Assembly (NCBI RefSeq): GCF_020497125.1
Contig: NC_059081.1
Span: 17,393,105-17,457,104, forward strand
DNA: 64,000 nt
Reading direction: 5' to 3'
Origin: Mauremys mutica
Lineage: Eukaryota > Chordata > Testudines > Geoemydidae
This document shows, in pieces, positions 1 to 13,229 of the stretch. The notes beneath the pieces are model-generated. The model did not search any database. It was not told the DNA's origin and saw nothing but the letters and a program-made list of their open reading frames with translations. Every line of letters starts with the position of its first letter. Position 1 is the first letter of the stretch. Position numbers and translations under genes: made by a program.

Positions 1-1463
1 TTTGCAGTTTCATGCAATTTTTCAGTGATGGGATTGTCTTCCAGAGTTTTGTCAGCTGGTACAACTCAGTTTTTGTTGTGTTTTTTTTTTAACAAAACTT
101 AATGTTATACAGAAATGTATTAGTTTTTTTTAATTTCCTAAAGACAACAGTTCTGTTTAGATTGAAACATTTCCCTCTAGTATTCACTGCACACATTGAC
201 AGATTGTTTTAGTGCGTAAAAATGACTGTTTTCATTATTTGAACTGAGAGAGAAGCAGAAAGTGAAGAAAGAGCATGACTTTTGTTAATGTAGATTTGAT
301 TTTTAAAGATTTTTTTTTTAAAGAAGCTTAGGGTTTTAAAGTGACACAGATAATGATTTTTTAAAATAGATTTTTAACTTGTTGATTCTCCTCAACTCTC
401 AGGTCGTGCAACTTAATGTATATATGTTGGGTTATTTTCAATTTAAAACATCAAGACTGCTTTTTATAAAGTAATCCTCATTCTTAGACTGACCTATGGC
501 TTTTGGGACACCCAGATCGCTATTAACTGATGACGTCTATACTTTTGATTATTTTTTTAAATTGGATCTCAACATAAATAATTTCTTATTGCTTAAAATC
601 AGCTGGTTTGAAAAAAAAAATCAGTTAAACTGTAACATCCTTGTGAGGTAGGTGGTATTATACTAATTTCACAAATCAGCGAAGTCAGAGAAGTGACTAC
701 AACAGGGTTCTAAAATGAGTCAGGGAGCCAGGAAGAAGTAAGGAGTCATCCTAGTTGCAGGCTTACTCAAGCAATTTATTTCTAGTTAGTACTCTGAGCA
801 CATATTTTTTGTTATGGGATCTTGTCTCCTCCGTGTGTGCAGTGTTGTAGCCCATTAAAGTAATTTGGACCTATGCATTTTGCTTAAAGGGAGAATAGAC
901 TCCTATACAGTCTCCATTTGCTCATCTGAGATGCAAGTAGTCAGAAGTTTTTTCCCTTCTTTTTTCCCTTTTCTAAAGAAAATTGCCCAGCAGTCCCTGT
1001 GATCTTTAATTACCTGTATAGAGACACCTGGGGACATTTTAATGTGCCTTCTCCTCCCAGAAAGCTGTCTATTTTGGCCAATGAACTTGTCAAGGAATGG
1101 AAACAGACTCCTGCTGCCACTGGTGGGTTAATCTGCTGCAGTCTGCAAAGGGTAAATCATTTTTTGGATTTGTCTTCTAATCTTTTACTGCTTACCTTCA
1201 CTGTGACCTGTATTTGTCAGATCCCCTGAGGCTGGCATTGTTACTGAGTGTGGCAACAGCTGTGCAATGCTAATGAGCTTCAGGAAAATGGAACAGTTGT
1301 CTGTGATTGCTGCAACCCTTGCAGAATCTTTATCAGCCTTGTCATATGTTAAGAAGGCCACCTCTCCCAGTGCAGTATTGGTTGTATTATACAAATAGTG
1401 AAGGATACTCCCTGCAGAAAGCAACTGATTAGCATCTTGGATTAAAAGACTTTGCCTCTAATA

Positions 1464-2122
1464 TAGGGCTGGGCAAACTTTTTGGCCCGAGGGCCATATC
1501 GGGGTTGTGAAATAGTATGGAGGGCCGGGTAGGGAAGGCCGTGCCTCCCCAAACAACCTGGCCCCCCCACTTCCCGCCCCCTGACTGCCCTCTCAGAACC
1601 CCCAACCCATCCACCCCCCCTGCTCCTTGTCCCCTAACCGCCCCCTCCCAGGACCCCCTGTCCCTAACTGCCCACCCCCTATCCAACCCCCATGCTCCCA
1701 GTTCCCTGACTGCCCCCCTGACCCCTATCCACATATCTGCCCCTGACAGGCCCACTGGGACTCCCACCCCCATCCAATCCCCCCTCCCCATCCCCTGATG
1801 GTCCCCTCCTGGAACCCCCGCCCCTAACCACCCCCCGGGACCCCACCCCGCTCAGTGCTCCTCCTGAGTCTTCCAGCCCGTGCTCACGGCGCTCCTGCTG
1901 CCCACACCCCCCACCTGCTACCCTGAGGCTGCGGGTGAGCCTCCCTCCCTGCTCTCCCCTGCCCTCCTCCTGCAGGGAGTGCACCGGTGCTGAGCTGCCT
2001 GGTGGCACAGTGAGCTGAGGCTGCAGTGTAGGGGCCGGGGGTGAGCCTCCCCGGCTAGGAGCTCAGGCAGGATGGTCCGATGAGCCAGATGCGGCCCACG
2101 GGCCTTACTCTGCCCACCTCTG
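1464..2122. mobile_element. hAT-type MITE with C-rich core, 8-bp TSD
   Basis: Ends TAGGGCTGGGCAAACTTTTT and ...CTCTGCCCACCTCTG are inverted. Flanks CTCTAATA (1456-1463) and CTCTGATA (2123-2130) match at 7 of 8 positions. The interior 1550-1850 is C-rich and proline-coding in translation, which creates spurious ORFs on both strands. Same family as 11555-12282 and the fragment ending at 33292. Confidence 0.85.
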
Positions 2123-2965
2123 CTCTGATATATAATTTACTAAACATACAAGACTGCAGGATTCAGAGTCAATGTGATGAGACTGTTAACTCTCTAGATG
2201 TGGGAGTTTGACTCTTTGACCCATGAGCTACTTACTCCCAAAGGTTTGGTGCACACTTTCTTACAGCCCAACTCGTTATATTTCTAGTGTGCCTATTGCT
2301 TATAGTATCCAAGTGCCAAGTTAGATTATAGAAGAGTCCTGTCCAGAAGGTCAGTTATTTTTCCATCCTACCTTTGGACCATATCTTTCTTCCTATCTAT
2401 TTTTTGGGGGGGAATGCTATGTAAAAGAGGCAAGTTAAGAGGCCATTTTTTCTGTTCATTTTTTCTTGTTCTCAGATGGTTTGTGAACTGATCACAATTG
2501 TCCTGAATTTGTTTTATTCCTAATAACTGTAATCATTTTCCAGAAAAAAATAGTCTATGGATTAGCCACAAATAGGGTATTATGGTTATTCACTATGATT
2601 GATCACATAATATAGTTCTGTTCCCTAACTGGAAGACAAACTATATCAGAAGAGTGAATAGGTAATGTTCTTTCTCGTGTACTCTTGCTTGCATACAAGT
2701 ATGGATTTATCTAAGAATAGCAGGTCATAACAAACATTCAACAAGAAAACTGGACTCTGAGTGTTCTGTAAAATGAACCAAAAGGAGCACAAATATATGA
2801 ACAAATGTAATCATGGGTCAGATTTCACAAATACATTTGTGAATGCTTTTTCCCGTGTTTGACCACTTCTACTGGGGTGTCTGTGTGTAATGCAGTGCAT
2901 AGTGTCTATCACTATATATTCCAGTTTAAATACATAAACATAAGGTTACTCATTTAAAATGCAAC

Positions 2966-3280
2966 CCTTGTCTACACTGGCAGCGCTGTGTAGGGTACAG
3001 GCACTACATGTGTAGCCAGATGCCACAGTGTCCACCCTGTGGTGTGTACCTACATGGCAGTGAAAGGCTCCATCAGCAGGGAGGAAGCAGAATACTACCC
3101 TGAAAAAATAGGGAGAGGCTTGGATGTGTAGAGATCTGTATATACCCTGAAGTTCTGGTGTGTCTGTACTTGCCTAAGCAGTGCCTCATCATCTACCCTA
3201 CTGTTTGTACCTGTGCTTGGGGGACGTGCAGTGTATGTACACTCTTCACCACTGCAAGAGTTGTGCAGTGTAGATGTACT
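2966..3280. mobile_element. GTCTACAC-type MITE, doubtful
   Basis: CCTTGTCTACACTGGCAGCG at the left and GCAGTGTAGATGTA at the right. Only the ends suggest the family. Confidence 0.4.
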
Positions 3281-4005
3281 ATTATGCACATAATGACTTG
3301 ATCCTACCTGAATTGCACATATAAGGTCCTTTCCATCCTCCCCCACCCCCAAAATATTCTTCTTTGAGTTTATTTGTAATGCTAACCTGTACTGGGGTTG
3401 TGCATGTATGCCTGAGGGTAGGTGTGGGCCCAGTGCATATTAAGATTATATTTAACAATATAATTAGCAACTTAAATATTTCATGGGTAAATACAGGTTC
3501 CATTGAAGTCAGTAGCAAAACTCTGACTTCACTGGAGCCAGGCGTTTCCCCTATGTACAATATGGACAAATTATGGTTGCATTAAGAACCTTAAGGTTTG
3601 CATTTCCTGGCCTTTGAGTGGTTACAACTGTAACTGTAACATTAAACTGTCTTAAATGTGAGTGCTTAGTTTGTCAGCAACAAAGGGTGTGTTGTTTTTT
3701 TTTTAACTGAGAAACTGAGAAGTAATTGAACAAATGTCAATCAAGCACATCTTTGGACTTACTTTTTTCTAAAATTCAACTTTGAGCTGAGACCAAACAT
3801 GGAGACCTACAAGTGACAAAGGGAATGTTTCAGAAAGTTTTGAATGTGTAGTTCTTACGCTAAGCTTCTAATATGTAGTTTAACATTAACTATACTGTAG
3901 TACTTATCCTAAAGGAAATGCATAGCTCTTTTCATTATTACAAGTGCTAAGGATCTTCTCTCTCTCAGATATTGCATGAGGGTTAAGACTATTCACATGG
4001 ATAAC

Positions 4006-4253
4006 GGTATGTCTACACTGGAAACTTCAAAGCGCTGCCGCAGGAATGCTCCCGTATCAGGGCTTTGAAGTGAAAGTGTGGTTGCGCACGAGCGCTGGGA
4101 GAGCGCTCCTGGTAATCCACCTCCACGAGGGGATTGGAGCCTGTCTACACTAGCTCTTTAAAGGCTCAGACTTGCTGCACTCAGGGGGGTGATTTTTCAC
4201 TCCCCTGAATCAGCAAGTTAGAGCACTATAAAATGTAAGTGTAGACAAGCCCC
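4006..4253. mobile_element. GTCTACAC-type MITE
   Basis: GGTATGTCTACACTGG at the left, AAGTGTAGACAAGCCCC at the right. Interior CAAAGCGCTGCCGC and GAGCGCTGGGAGAGCGCTC are shared with 6546-6818. A clear duplication was not found. Confidence 0.75.
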
Positions 4254-4885
4254 AAGTGTTGGCAGGATCAAAATCTTAGGGCCTTATTTTCAGAGGTGCT
4301 AACTGCCCACAATTCTGCATTTCTGCATAGCAGGCCTTTAGGGCCAGATTTTTAAAGGTGTTTAGGTGCGGATAGTTGCCTAGTGAGTTTCAAAAGTGCT
4401 TAAATGTGTGTCTGCCACTGACGTCAATAGGAATTAGGTGCTTTTGAAAATCCTACCATGCGCCTATCTGCATCTTCAATACTTTTAAAAATACTTTTAA
4501 AAATCTGGACTACTGTCATAGCAGTAGTTACCAGCAGTTAGCTATGTCATGGCTTCCATTATAAGCCCAAGGGTTATGCAGTCCTAATATAGTACAAAAT
4601 GCTTTGGGCATGATGCTTGGCCTTAGACCAGAGGAGTTAGGAGAATTCCGTTCAGCTGTTTGAGTTATTGTAGAGTGGAAAAATACTTACTCTGCTTTTT
4701 AAGACTTAGCTCAAGAATAAATCCAAAGCAAATGAACAAAATTCCCTTAAAATCTTTCTTATAAATACTCCTTATTGAGAGGTAAGTCCTCTTCCAGGTT
4801 TAGGGGGAAAACATTTAAATCTAGTTATAGGTTACTCAGATCACTTTTGAGCATGCTCAATTGATATCTGAGACACTCCTAAAGT

Positions 4886-5172
4886 ATGTCTACACATCAG
4901 TAAAAAACCTGTGGCACCAAATCTCAGAACTTAGATCAGCTGACTCATGGGACTTAAGCTGCAGGGCTAAAAATTTCAATGTAGATGTTTGAACTCATCC
5001 TAGGCTCTGAGACCCTCCCCCCTCCCCCATTTGGTTTCAAAGCCCATGGCCTGAGCCCCAATAACTACCCTGCAATTTTTAGCCTCACTGCCCAAGTCCT
5101 GCGAGCCGAGGTCAGCTGACCCAGGCCAGTCATGGCTGTGCCACAAGTCTTTTATTGAAGTTTAGATGTGAA
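4886..5172. mobile_element. GTCTACAC-type MITE, diverged
   Basis: Starts AGTATGTCTACACATC and ends AGTTTAGATGTGAATCC. Ends are inverted but worn; interior not alignable by eye to the copies at 4006 or 6546. Confidence 0.5.
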
Positions 5173-6545
5173 TCCCTAGAGCCTACTGCAGCCTTTTTAT
5201 ATTGCAACATTCTGTATCCTGCCCAGTCTGACAGGCAGCTGCTGGCCATGATTGGCTAATGGAAGTTTCTTTTCCATGTCTCCCATCAAAGGTTGACCCT
5301 GTTTAGTTTGTGTGTTGAAGGGCTCACATCTTCAGTCATGACCTGCAAATCTATCAGTCAGCCTTTAACTTTATAGTATGCTCGATTAACAAAGCCTTAT
5401 CCTCCTCTCATTTGCTAGCTAGTTTAAGATTTGGAATAAGATATAAAACCTTGTTTGGTATTTTGTTCTGCTTCCTCCTTTTATCCCTCTCCCCATATGT
5501 GTGTGAAATTTTACATTTTATTCTTTCCAGCTAAAATGTGGCCTTACAAAAGCAGAGTGCTTCACAGTATAGTTGGGACAGTTAGATTCTTGCTTCATCT
5601 TTCTTATCTGAAACACCATATCAAATATGAAGCTGCCTTCATCTAGATCTCTAACCAGTAAATGTCTTTCTTTCTGCAAGTTTTTTCCCTTTTAAATGAC
5701 CTCTCCTCTGGTTGAACACTGATTGTTGAATTACATGCTGAGTATCGAACTCTTGGTGGCATTGTTTTCTGTCTTTTCCCTAGACAGATCTCCACCTTTT
5801 GTGCTTAGTTGCATCTCACATTTTTTTCTGGCTGTGCTTGAAAAGTGGTGTAAGAGGCAAAGATTTTGCCCCAAGGCTCATGTAACTTCTATCTTCATCC
5901 TCCCAAACCTGCTGTTCTGGAATCCCTTCACCCGTGGGAATTCCATGGAGGTGGATGGAAAACTACCCTCAAAATAGAAATTCTAGTGGTGAAAGAATAG
6001 AAAATATAGTATACAGCTGGCCTTTATTTTAAAAATAAATTCACTTAAGCTGCATTAGATTCTGTGGCTGATTTTTGTAACTTTCAGTTATGCAACATTA
6101 CATTAAGCAAATTAATTCCCTGTCATTGCTGTTGGGTGAAAATGGCAGTACATTTTACTAGGTTTTCTGAGAGGAAAAACAACCTATTCCTGCTCATCCT
6201 TGTGCTCTGAGAATGAATTACCTGCAGTTGATCATCATTATTCTGCATTAACACCTTTTGGTGAGATTGTATGAAAAATGTTTGGTTGATCTGCCTTTTT
6301 ATTATCCCTGATGTTTGTTCATGCATCAACCTGCAGTGTCATCTCAGTTTTCTAATACTAATTTTTGAGCTGTTTTGGAACTCCTGTAGACCATGTTAGA
6401 TTGTTGTTCTGAAGGCGTTTACTTAATAATAATAATTAATAATAATTAGGAACCATTAGAAGGCCACACTGGAGTTGAAAATATAGTTTTAAAAAAACAA
6501 ATGCCACTTCAATCTTGTAATACTACCTATATGGAGAGAGGCTAA

Positions 6546-6818
6546 GGGCTTGGCTACACTTACAAATTTGCAGCGCTGCAGCAGGGTGTGAAAACACACC
6601 CTCTCCAGCGCTGCAAATTGCGGCGCTGCAAAGCGCCAGTGTGGTCAAAGCCCCAGCGCTGGGAGCGCGGCTCCCAGCGCTGTCCGTTATTCCCCACAGG
6701 GAGGTGGAGTACGGACAGCGCTGGGAGAGCTCTCTCCCAGCGCTGGCGCTTTGACTACACTTAGCGCTTCAAAGCGCTGCCGCGGCAGCGCTTTGAAGTG
6801 CTAAGTGTAGCCACAGCC
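6546..6818. mobile_element. GTCTACAC-type MITE with multiple palindromes, TAA TSD
   Basis: GGGCTTGGCTACACTT and AAGTGTAGCCACAGCC are inverted ends; TAA flanks both (6543-6545, 6819-6821). The interior is a chain of short palindromes around CAGCGCTG, including GGGAGCGCGGCTCCC and CTGCCGCGGCAG. A 3-bp TNA duplication suggests PIF/Harbinger; that class is inference. Confidence 0.85.
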
Positions 6819-7285
6819 TAAGTGTGAAAATAGATGAGCAGATTTCACATCTAAACTTCCAGGCTGGTGAGAGTAAAAAGCTAAGTTAAAAATATCAAGC
6901 AATATTCAGTACAACAGTGGTACATAAATACCATCTTTCACACACCAGATATAAATGGACTTTACATTAATAAAATGCATCTCACAAAACCCAGGTGAGA
7001 GGGAAGTGTACAGTTAGGGAAATTGAGGCAGATAAGGGTCTGGTATTCAAAAGTTTTTAACACCTGCACCTCCCATCAATTGCAGTTTGAGTTGTAGATG
7101 TGCATCAGTATTTAATATCCAGCCCTTGGTGACTTCCTCTGTATAAACCTGCTTTTGAAGGTAACTGATGTCCTAGAATATTTTAAACTATTTATTACTT
7201 TTGATCTTTCTCAATTCTGCATAATTTAATAGTTCTAACAGGAACTCATGATTCTTTTCCACCAATGGGGTTAATGGTTTGCTAC

Positions 7286-7487
7286 GGCCTTGTCTACACT
7301 GCCACTTTGAGCGCTGAAACTTTCTTCACTCGGGGGGGTGGGGGGGTGAAAAAACACCCCTCTGAGTGATGCAAGTTTCAGCGCTGTAAAAATTGGCAGT
7401 GAAGACAGTACGACAGCGCTGGGAGTTATTCCCCTTGCGGAGGTGGTTTTATTACAGCGCTTTAACATCGGCCGTGTAGACATACCC
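7286..7487. mobile_element. GTCTACAC-type MITE
   Basis: GGCCTTGTCTACACTGCC at the left, GTGTAGACATACCC at the right. Contains a G-run with GGGGGGGTGGGGGGGTG (7332-7348) and CAGCGCTGGGAGTTATTCCC, shared with 6546-6818. Confidence 0.8.
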
Positions 7488-7816
7488 TAATAATCGACAG
7501 AAACGATTGTCATCTTTTTCCAAATCCTGATGTTTTTACATTTTAGCATTAGTTGATCTGATGATTAGTAATACTGGCATATAGGCATCCAGTAAACTGG
7601 AATTTACAATTAATTTTATTGTTTCATGTTTGCCAGGAAACTTTCCTTATTGTGAGGTGTCATCTTGTGCCATTGATGTGTGACTTATCTCTTAAAGCAA
7701 GATTGCTAAAAGACGTTTGGCATTCATTTTATAACAAACATTTTTATAATATCTTGTGTGTATATCAAATATTATATTGTCCTCTCTACTTGTGCTTCCT
7801 ATTTCTTCCCCTAGAC

Positions 7817-8125
7817 CAGGGGTAGGCAACCTATGGCACGTGCGCCGAAGGTAACACACGAGCTGATTTTCAGTGGCACTCACACTGCCCGGGTCCTGGC
7901 CGCTGGTCCGGAGGCTCCGCATTTTAATTTCATTTTAAATGAAGTTTCCTAAACATTTTAAAAACCTTATTTACTTTACATACAACAATAGTTTAGTTCT
8001 ATATTATAGACTTATAGAAAGAGACCTTCAAAAACGTTAAAATGTATTACTGGCACGTGAAACCTTAAATCAGAGTGAATAAATGAAGACTTGGCACACC
8101 ACTTCTGAAAGGTTGCCGACCCCTG
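7817..8125. mobile_element. hAT-type MITE (309 bp), perfect 8-bp TSD
   Basis: CAGGGGTAGGCAACC at the left and GGTTGCCGACCCCTG at the right are terminal inverted repeats. CCCTAGAC flanks both sides (7809-7816, 8126-8133). An inverted copy of the same family lies at 17052-17360. Confidence 0.95.
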
Positions 8126-8324
8126 CCCTAGACCCTCTCTCTCTACATGTGCAGGCACACAACATGCACCACTAACAACTTCGTTAGTGGAAATACCATG
8201 CTTGGTTTCTGTAAAGAAGGTCTTCACTTAAGGACTAGAAGATAAATGCTTGCACAGTAGTGTGTGTGTGTGTGAGTGAATGACATATACTCCGTGTGTG
8301 TAAATGAGGATTTAGCCCATAGAT

Positions 8325-8724
8325 TTGTCTGAGCAGTTGACTGAAGTAGGACTGAGTGGACTTGTAGGCTCTAAAGTTTTACATTGTTTTATTTTTTAAT
8401 GCAGTTATTTTTTTGTACGTGATTCTACATTTGCAAGTTCAACTTTCATGATAGAGATTGCACTACAGTACTTGTATTAGATGAATTTAAAAATACTATT
8501 TATTTTGTTTTTTACAGTGCAAATATTTGTAATAAAAATAAATTTAAGTGAGCACTATACACTTTGTATTCTGTGTTGTAATTGAAAGCAATATATTTGA
8601 AAATGTAGGAAAGATTCAAAAATATTTAAATAAATGGTATTCTATATTGTTTAACAGTGCGATTAATTGTGGATTAATATTTTAAATCACGTGATTAATT
8701 TTTTTAGTTGCTCGACAGCCCTAA
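8325..8724 (+). mobile_element. hAT 3' end fragment, related to the palindromic elements
   Basis: Shares the tail GGACTTGTAGGCTCTAAAG, the AT-rich section with GTGAGCACTATACACTTTG, and the terminus ...TTGCTCGACAGCCCT with the arms at 39345-40941 and 45766-47825. It is a single arm, not a palindrome. The left part is missing. Confidence 0.7.
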
Positions 8725-9664
8725 AAAAAATTCATCTGCTAAAAGATACTAGATAGCAAGTAATCCAATAATCTGTGTGTACCACTGGTTTCTGCTGAAG
8801 GAATCAGAACTGATCAGCTGTTGATGACAGGCCCTATAACTACTAAATGCTATGTGCAATTTTCCTTTAAGTCAAGTAGTTGGGCCTATGCTTTTGGAGC
8901 AGAAGGATGTGGGTTCTGTCCCTATTGTTGCTATGGAGTTCTGAGTGGCCGTGGTATGTGTTGCATGGTGACAGCTGTAGTCACAGATTTCCTGGTATTT
9001 TTATATTATCCTGTATAGCAGCATGTATCACACTTCAGCAAGCCCTTCAAAAATAAATCTCTTAAGTCATAGGAGTGATACAACTGTGGTTTATGAGAAT
9101 CTGACAGTTTAGAGTGAAAAGTAATGAGCAGTGTCAGAATAACCCAATTGCTGATCCAGCAAAATTATTCTACAAAATATTCATATCAGCTGAGGTGGAT
9201 AAGCATATGGAAAATGCTTACCTGCCTTTAGTTTTGCAAGCTGGCATTACAAAGATGATATAAGACGAAATATTATTGCATGATGTGAGATGGTTTCTAA
9301 TATTTTTCTCTTTTTGTAGATGACAAAATGACTTGCTAATCCTTTGGTCTCATACATTGATATATTAATAATATCATATAAACATGAAAATGTACATACA
9401 GTACTGGAAATATGTATTCATCGTATTAAGCAACTGATGTACACAGCTGTGACTAACTTTGAAATTTAAATCAGAGGCAAATTTTAATTGTCAGCTCTTC
9501 AACTAATTTGAGAAAAGAACTTCTATGCAGAAATAAGTAAGGATTGGAATAAGCTATAGCACAGTTGTTTGCAAACAGATGACTCTTTTTTAATTACCAA
9601 AATTCTAATTCCATTAAATTCTGTTCTTTCTCAGATAGGGCTTATATTTACAGTTTGTCTAGTC

Positions 9665-10400
9665 CAGTGGTTCCCAAACTTTAACCTGTGAACCCCTTTC
9701 ACTGAAATGTTAAGTCTCGCGAATCCCCCTCTAAAAATGAATATTTCCAGGGATTTTCTCCTTTATCTGAGTATAAATTATAAAAGCAGTGATCTTGGAA
9801 ATATAAAATTTGTTTTTATGACATGCTTATTACACATTATTTATTATTATTTATTATTTATCATTACAGTATTTTTCTTATTATGAAAACAGCATCACTC
9901 TTCCAAGATCTCACTTTCGTAGCTTGTATCACTTTGAATAAGCCTGTTATAAGACAAGGCTCCTGTGTTACATCAAGGAGTATCAGATGTGAAACAGCAT
10001 GAAGGTATTTAAGAAGCTAACTCAGAGTTCCTCCTTCACAAGCATTCAGGTCTTGAGCAATCCAGGCAAACAACGCACGTTATAACAAAGCTTAAACTTG
10101 TTCTTCATAATCATTTTAAAAACAATACTAGCTGCCTATTTAATTTTAAATACAGCAAAAATTATCCACCTCCCTTTCCATTTCTTATAAGGAATCATGA
10201 AGTTGATGCTCCTCAGTGTGGTAGGAATGCTTGTTTCGATCTGCTTAGCTCTTGGAAGTCCAAGGGCTCTGGGCTGCTGGCCCCGTGCTGCCCGGGGTCC
10301 CTAGAGAAAGCTCTGTCCACCATTAGGGGTTTCCCCAAGAACCCCCTGTAACATTTTGAGAACCACCAGGGGTTCACGAACCCCAGTTTGGGAACTGCTG
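9665..10400. mobile_element. hAT-type element (736 bp), perfect 8-bp TSD
   Basis: CAGTGGTTCCCAAACT and AGTTTGGGAACTGCTG form the terminal repeats. GTCTAGTC flanks both sides (9657-9664, 10401-10408). The interior is AT-rich with no transposase reading. Confidence 0.95.
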
Positions 10401-11554
10401 GTCTAGTCTCATAAAATAGACTATATTCAAAATGCTTGCCAAATCTGTAGGAAGAAATTTTATATGCTGACCCAGGTTTAAAACTTTCCCATATAACAAG
10501 AAAAAAAACCCATAACAAAATACTTTGTTTAAGCTGAGAATTTTTTTTTAAAAAAAGGCTTTATTCTTCCTGTGACTCAGTAATATACAGTTGATTAAAA
10601 TGGATTGTTCATTTCCCATAATTTTTAAAATTTGGTTTTATTTTAGTTTAAATATTTCAGTTGGGGAAGACTCAGTTGCCTATGGAAGTTCCACCTCATT
10701 GGCATTTAAGCTTTAAAACTGGACTCATTACAAGATTTTATGGAAAACTATTTTTTTCAAAATCTGGTTGGTTTTAATTTTTCTTTGAATTGTGCTTATT
10801 TGTGAAGTGTTTCATTGATGGGGATGATGTATGTCTCTTTAGTTGTGCTGACACAGCTATTTTAAATTTTAACTACATCTTTTAAAAAAAAATTTTTTTT
10901 AAAGAGTGCAGTATGACTGTTCCAAGGAGGTGCATTCACAGGTCACCTGAATAACACAAATGTAAAAAATATAAAAATGTTACGCAGAATTATAGTGCTC
11001 AGCTTCACCAAGTTTGTATCCTTCCTTGCAAAACAGATCATGCTTCACGTGAACCTAAAATAATACCTTTTCTGACCTTGGTCTGTCTGGATTCTGGCCT
11101 GGGTAAGGTCAAGGATTGCACTACTTGTGTTGGTCATTGACATTCTGGCAAGGAATAAAGATCAGTTGTCCACACAGATATGAGGTCTGGGATAACGTGG
11201 AATGGCAGGTGCTGTTAACTTGGCTGTGGTCCCTGGGGGTTGAACAGAACTGCCCTTGGGTGGCTTCTTCCTTTTCTCTTGGATAGGATGTAGAAAGTGG
11301 TAACTACTGTTCTGCCAAGAGGTCTCATTCAGGTGGTGTGTGCTGGGGTGATTTGTGCTTTATTCAGTGTATGCGAATAAATCTGTTAGTGAGATGTGTG
11401 CTGAAGTGCTTTCAGTATGTCTATGACACCTAGCATATAGTTTCCCCCTTGTCTAGCCCAGATGTGGTGAGGGTCTTTCTTTGTGTAGGAGTCAGAGTAG
11501 AGCACAGAGGAGAGCAGGCTGGTTGAGGCATAGAACACTTTAGTGACCTTAGAC

Positions 11555-12282
11555 CAGGGGTGGGCAAACTATGGCCTGAGGGCCGCATCCGGCCCTTCAG
11601 ATGTTTTAATCCGGCCCTCAAGCTCCTGCTGGAGAGCAGGGTCTGGGGCTTGCCCCGCTCCGGTGCTCCAGCCAGGGAGCGGGGTTGACGGTTGTCCCCA
11701 CTCTGTGCATGCCGTAGCTCTGTCCAACTCCCAGAAGCAGCGGCATTCCCCCTCCCCCCCCCCGGCCCCTATGCGTAGGGGCAGCCAGGGGGCTCTGCAC
11801 GCTGGCCCCGCAGCTCCTGTTGGCCAAGAACCGTGGCCAATGGGAGCTGCAGAGACAGTGCCTGTGGATGGGACAATGCGCAGAGCAGCCTGGCTGCGCC
11901 TTCGCATAGGAGCCAGAGGGGGGGACATGCTGCTGCTTCCGGGAGCTGCTTGAGGAAAGCACTGCCAGGTCCCAGCCCCCTGCCCCAGCCCTAGCTCTAG
12001 CCCTGATCTCTCTCTCCCACCCTCCAACCACCAGGGTTCCAGCCTGGAGCACCCTCCTGCACCCCCACCCCCACCCCAGAGCCTGCACCCCTAGCCAGAG
12101 CCCTCACTCCCCCCACCCCAGCTCAGAGCCCCCTCCTGCATCCTGAACTCCTCATTTCTGGCCCCACCCCAGAGCCTGCACCCCCTCACACCCCAACCCC
12201 CAATTTTGTGAGCATTCATGGCCCACCATACAATTTCCCTACCCAGATGTGACCCTCGGGCCAAAAAGTTTGCCCACCTCTG
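11555..12282. mobile_element. hAT-type MITE (728 bp), perfect 8-bp TSD
   Basis: CAGGGGTGGGCAAACTATGG and AAAAAGTTTGCCCACCTCTG form the terminal repeats. CCTTAGAC flanks both sides (11547-11554, 12283-12290). GC-rich interior; the overlapping open frames on both strands inside it are compositional. Confidence 0.95.
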
Positions 12283-12530
12283 CCTTAGACCTTCCATGTG
12301 GTATGTTGTCTTCCTCTGTGAATTCCACTTTCTCTGTGCATATGTGGAGTAATTAGCTTACTTTGGTAACAAAATACATTAAATAATAAGATATAGTATT
12401 TAGTTATTACAAATAAAATGTATACGTTTTATCATTCTTCTTTATTACTGCTAGCACTGCACAGCCATTCCATCTTTGGGAGAGTGGATTTTTTTCCCCT
12501 GATTAACAGAATTGCTAACAAAGGGCATGT

Positions 12531-12730
12531 CTACAGTATGGGTACTACAGGAGCACAACTGTAGCTAAGTTGCTGTAGCTCCCATAGTAGTGCTTCCTAC
12601 ATCGATGGAAGCTGTGTCTACACTGGGGGTTAGGTCAGCTTAACTAAGGCACCTTAGATGTGAATTTTTCGCATCCCTGAGTGTTACAGCTAGGTCAATC
12701 CTAAATTTTAAGTCTAGACCAAGGCTAAGG
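12531..12730. mobile_element. GTCTACAC-type MITE
   Basis: GGGCATGTCTACAGTATGG at the left; AAGTCTAGACCAAGGC at the right, directly before a CR1 fragment. Contains an inner GTGTCTACACTGGGGG at about 12613, so two copies may be fused. Confidence 0.6.
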
Positions 12731-13229
12731 GTCAGCAGTGTGCCCTTGTTGCCAAGAAGGCCGACGGCATATTGGGCTGTATTAGTAGGAGCTAATCGAG
12801 GGAAGTGATTATTCCCCTCTATTCGGCACTGGTGAAGCCACACCTGGAGTATTATTAGTCTGCAGAAGAGAAGAGTGAGGGGGATTTGATAGCAGCCTTC
12901 AACTACCTGAAGGGGGGTTCCAAAGAGGATGGAGTTCGGCTGTTCTCAGTGATGGCAGATGACAGAACAAGGAGCAATGGTCTCAAGTTGCAGTGGGGAA
13001 GGTCTAGTTTGGATATTAGGAAACACTATTTCACCAGGAGGGTGGTGAAGCACTGGAATGGGTTCCCTAGCGAGGTGGTGGAATCTCCATCCTTGGAGGT
13101 TTTTAAGACCCGGCTTGACAAAGCCCTGGCTGGGATGATTTAGTTGGTGTTGGTCCTGCTTTGAGCAGGGGATTCAACTAGATGACCTCCTGAGGTCTCT
13201 TCAAACCCTAATCTTCTGTGATTCTATGA
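12731..13229 (+). mobile_element. CR1 3' fragment with internal deletion
   Basis: Matches the LINE at 30453-31092 from GTCAGCAGTGTGC to the terminal GTGATTCTATGA. About 150 bp is missing between GGAGTATTATT (12855) and AGTCTGCAGAAG. The open stretch 12886-13143 encodes the [13 protein letters not shown] ... [12 protein letters not shown] tail typical of CR1 ORF2. It abuts a MITE on its left. Confidence 0.9.

Noticed and set aside
11543..12088. Overlapping 136-156 aa frames on both strands
   Set aside because: GC-rich interior of the hAT-type MITE 11555-12282; no similarity to a protein family.
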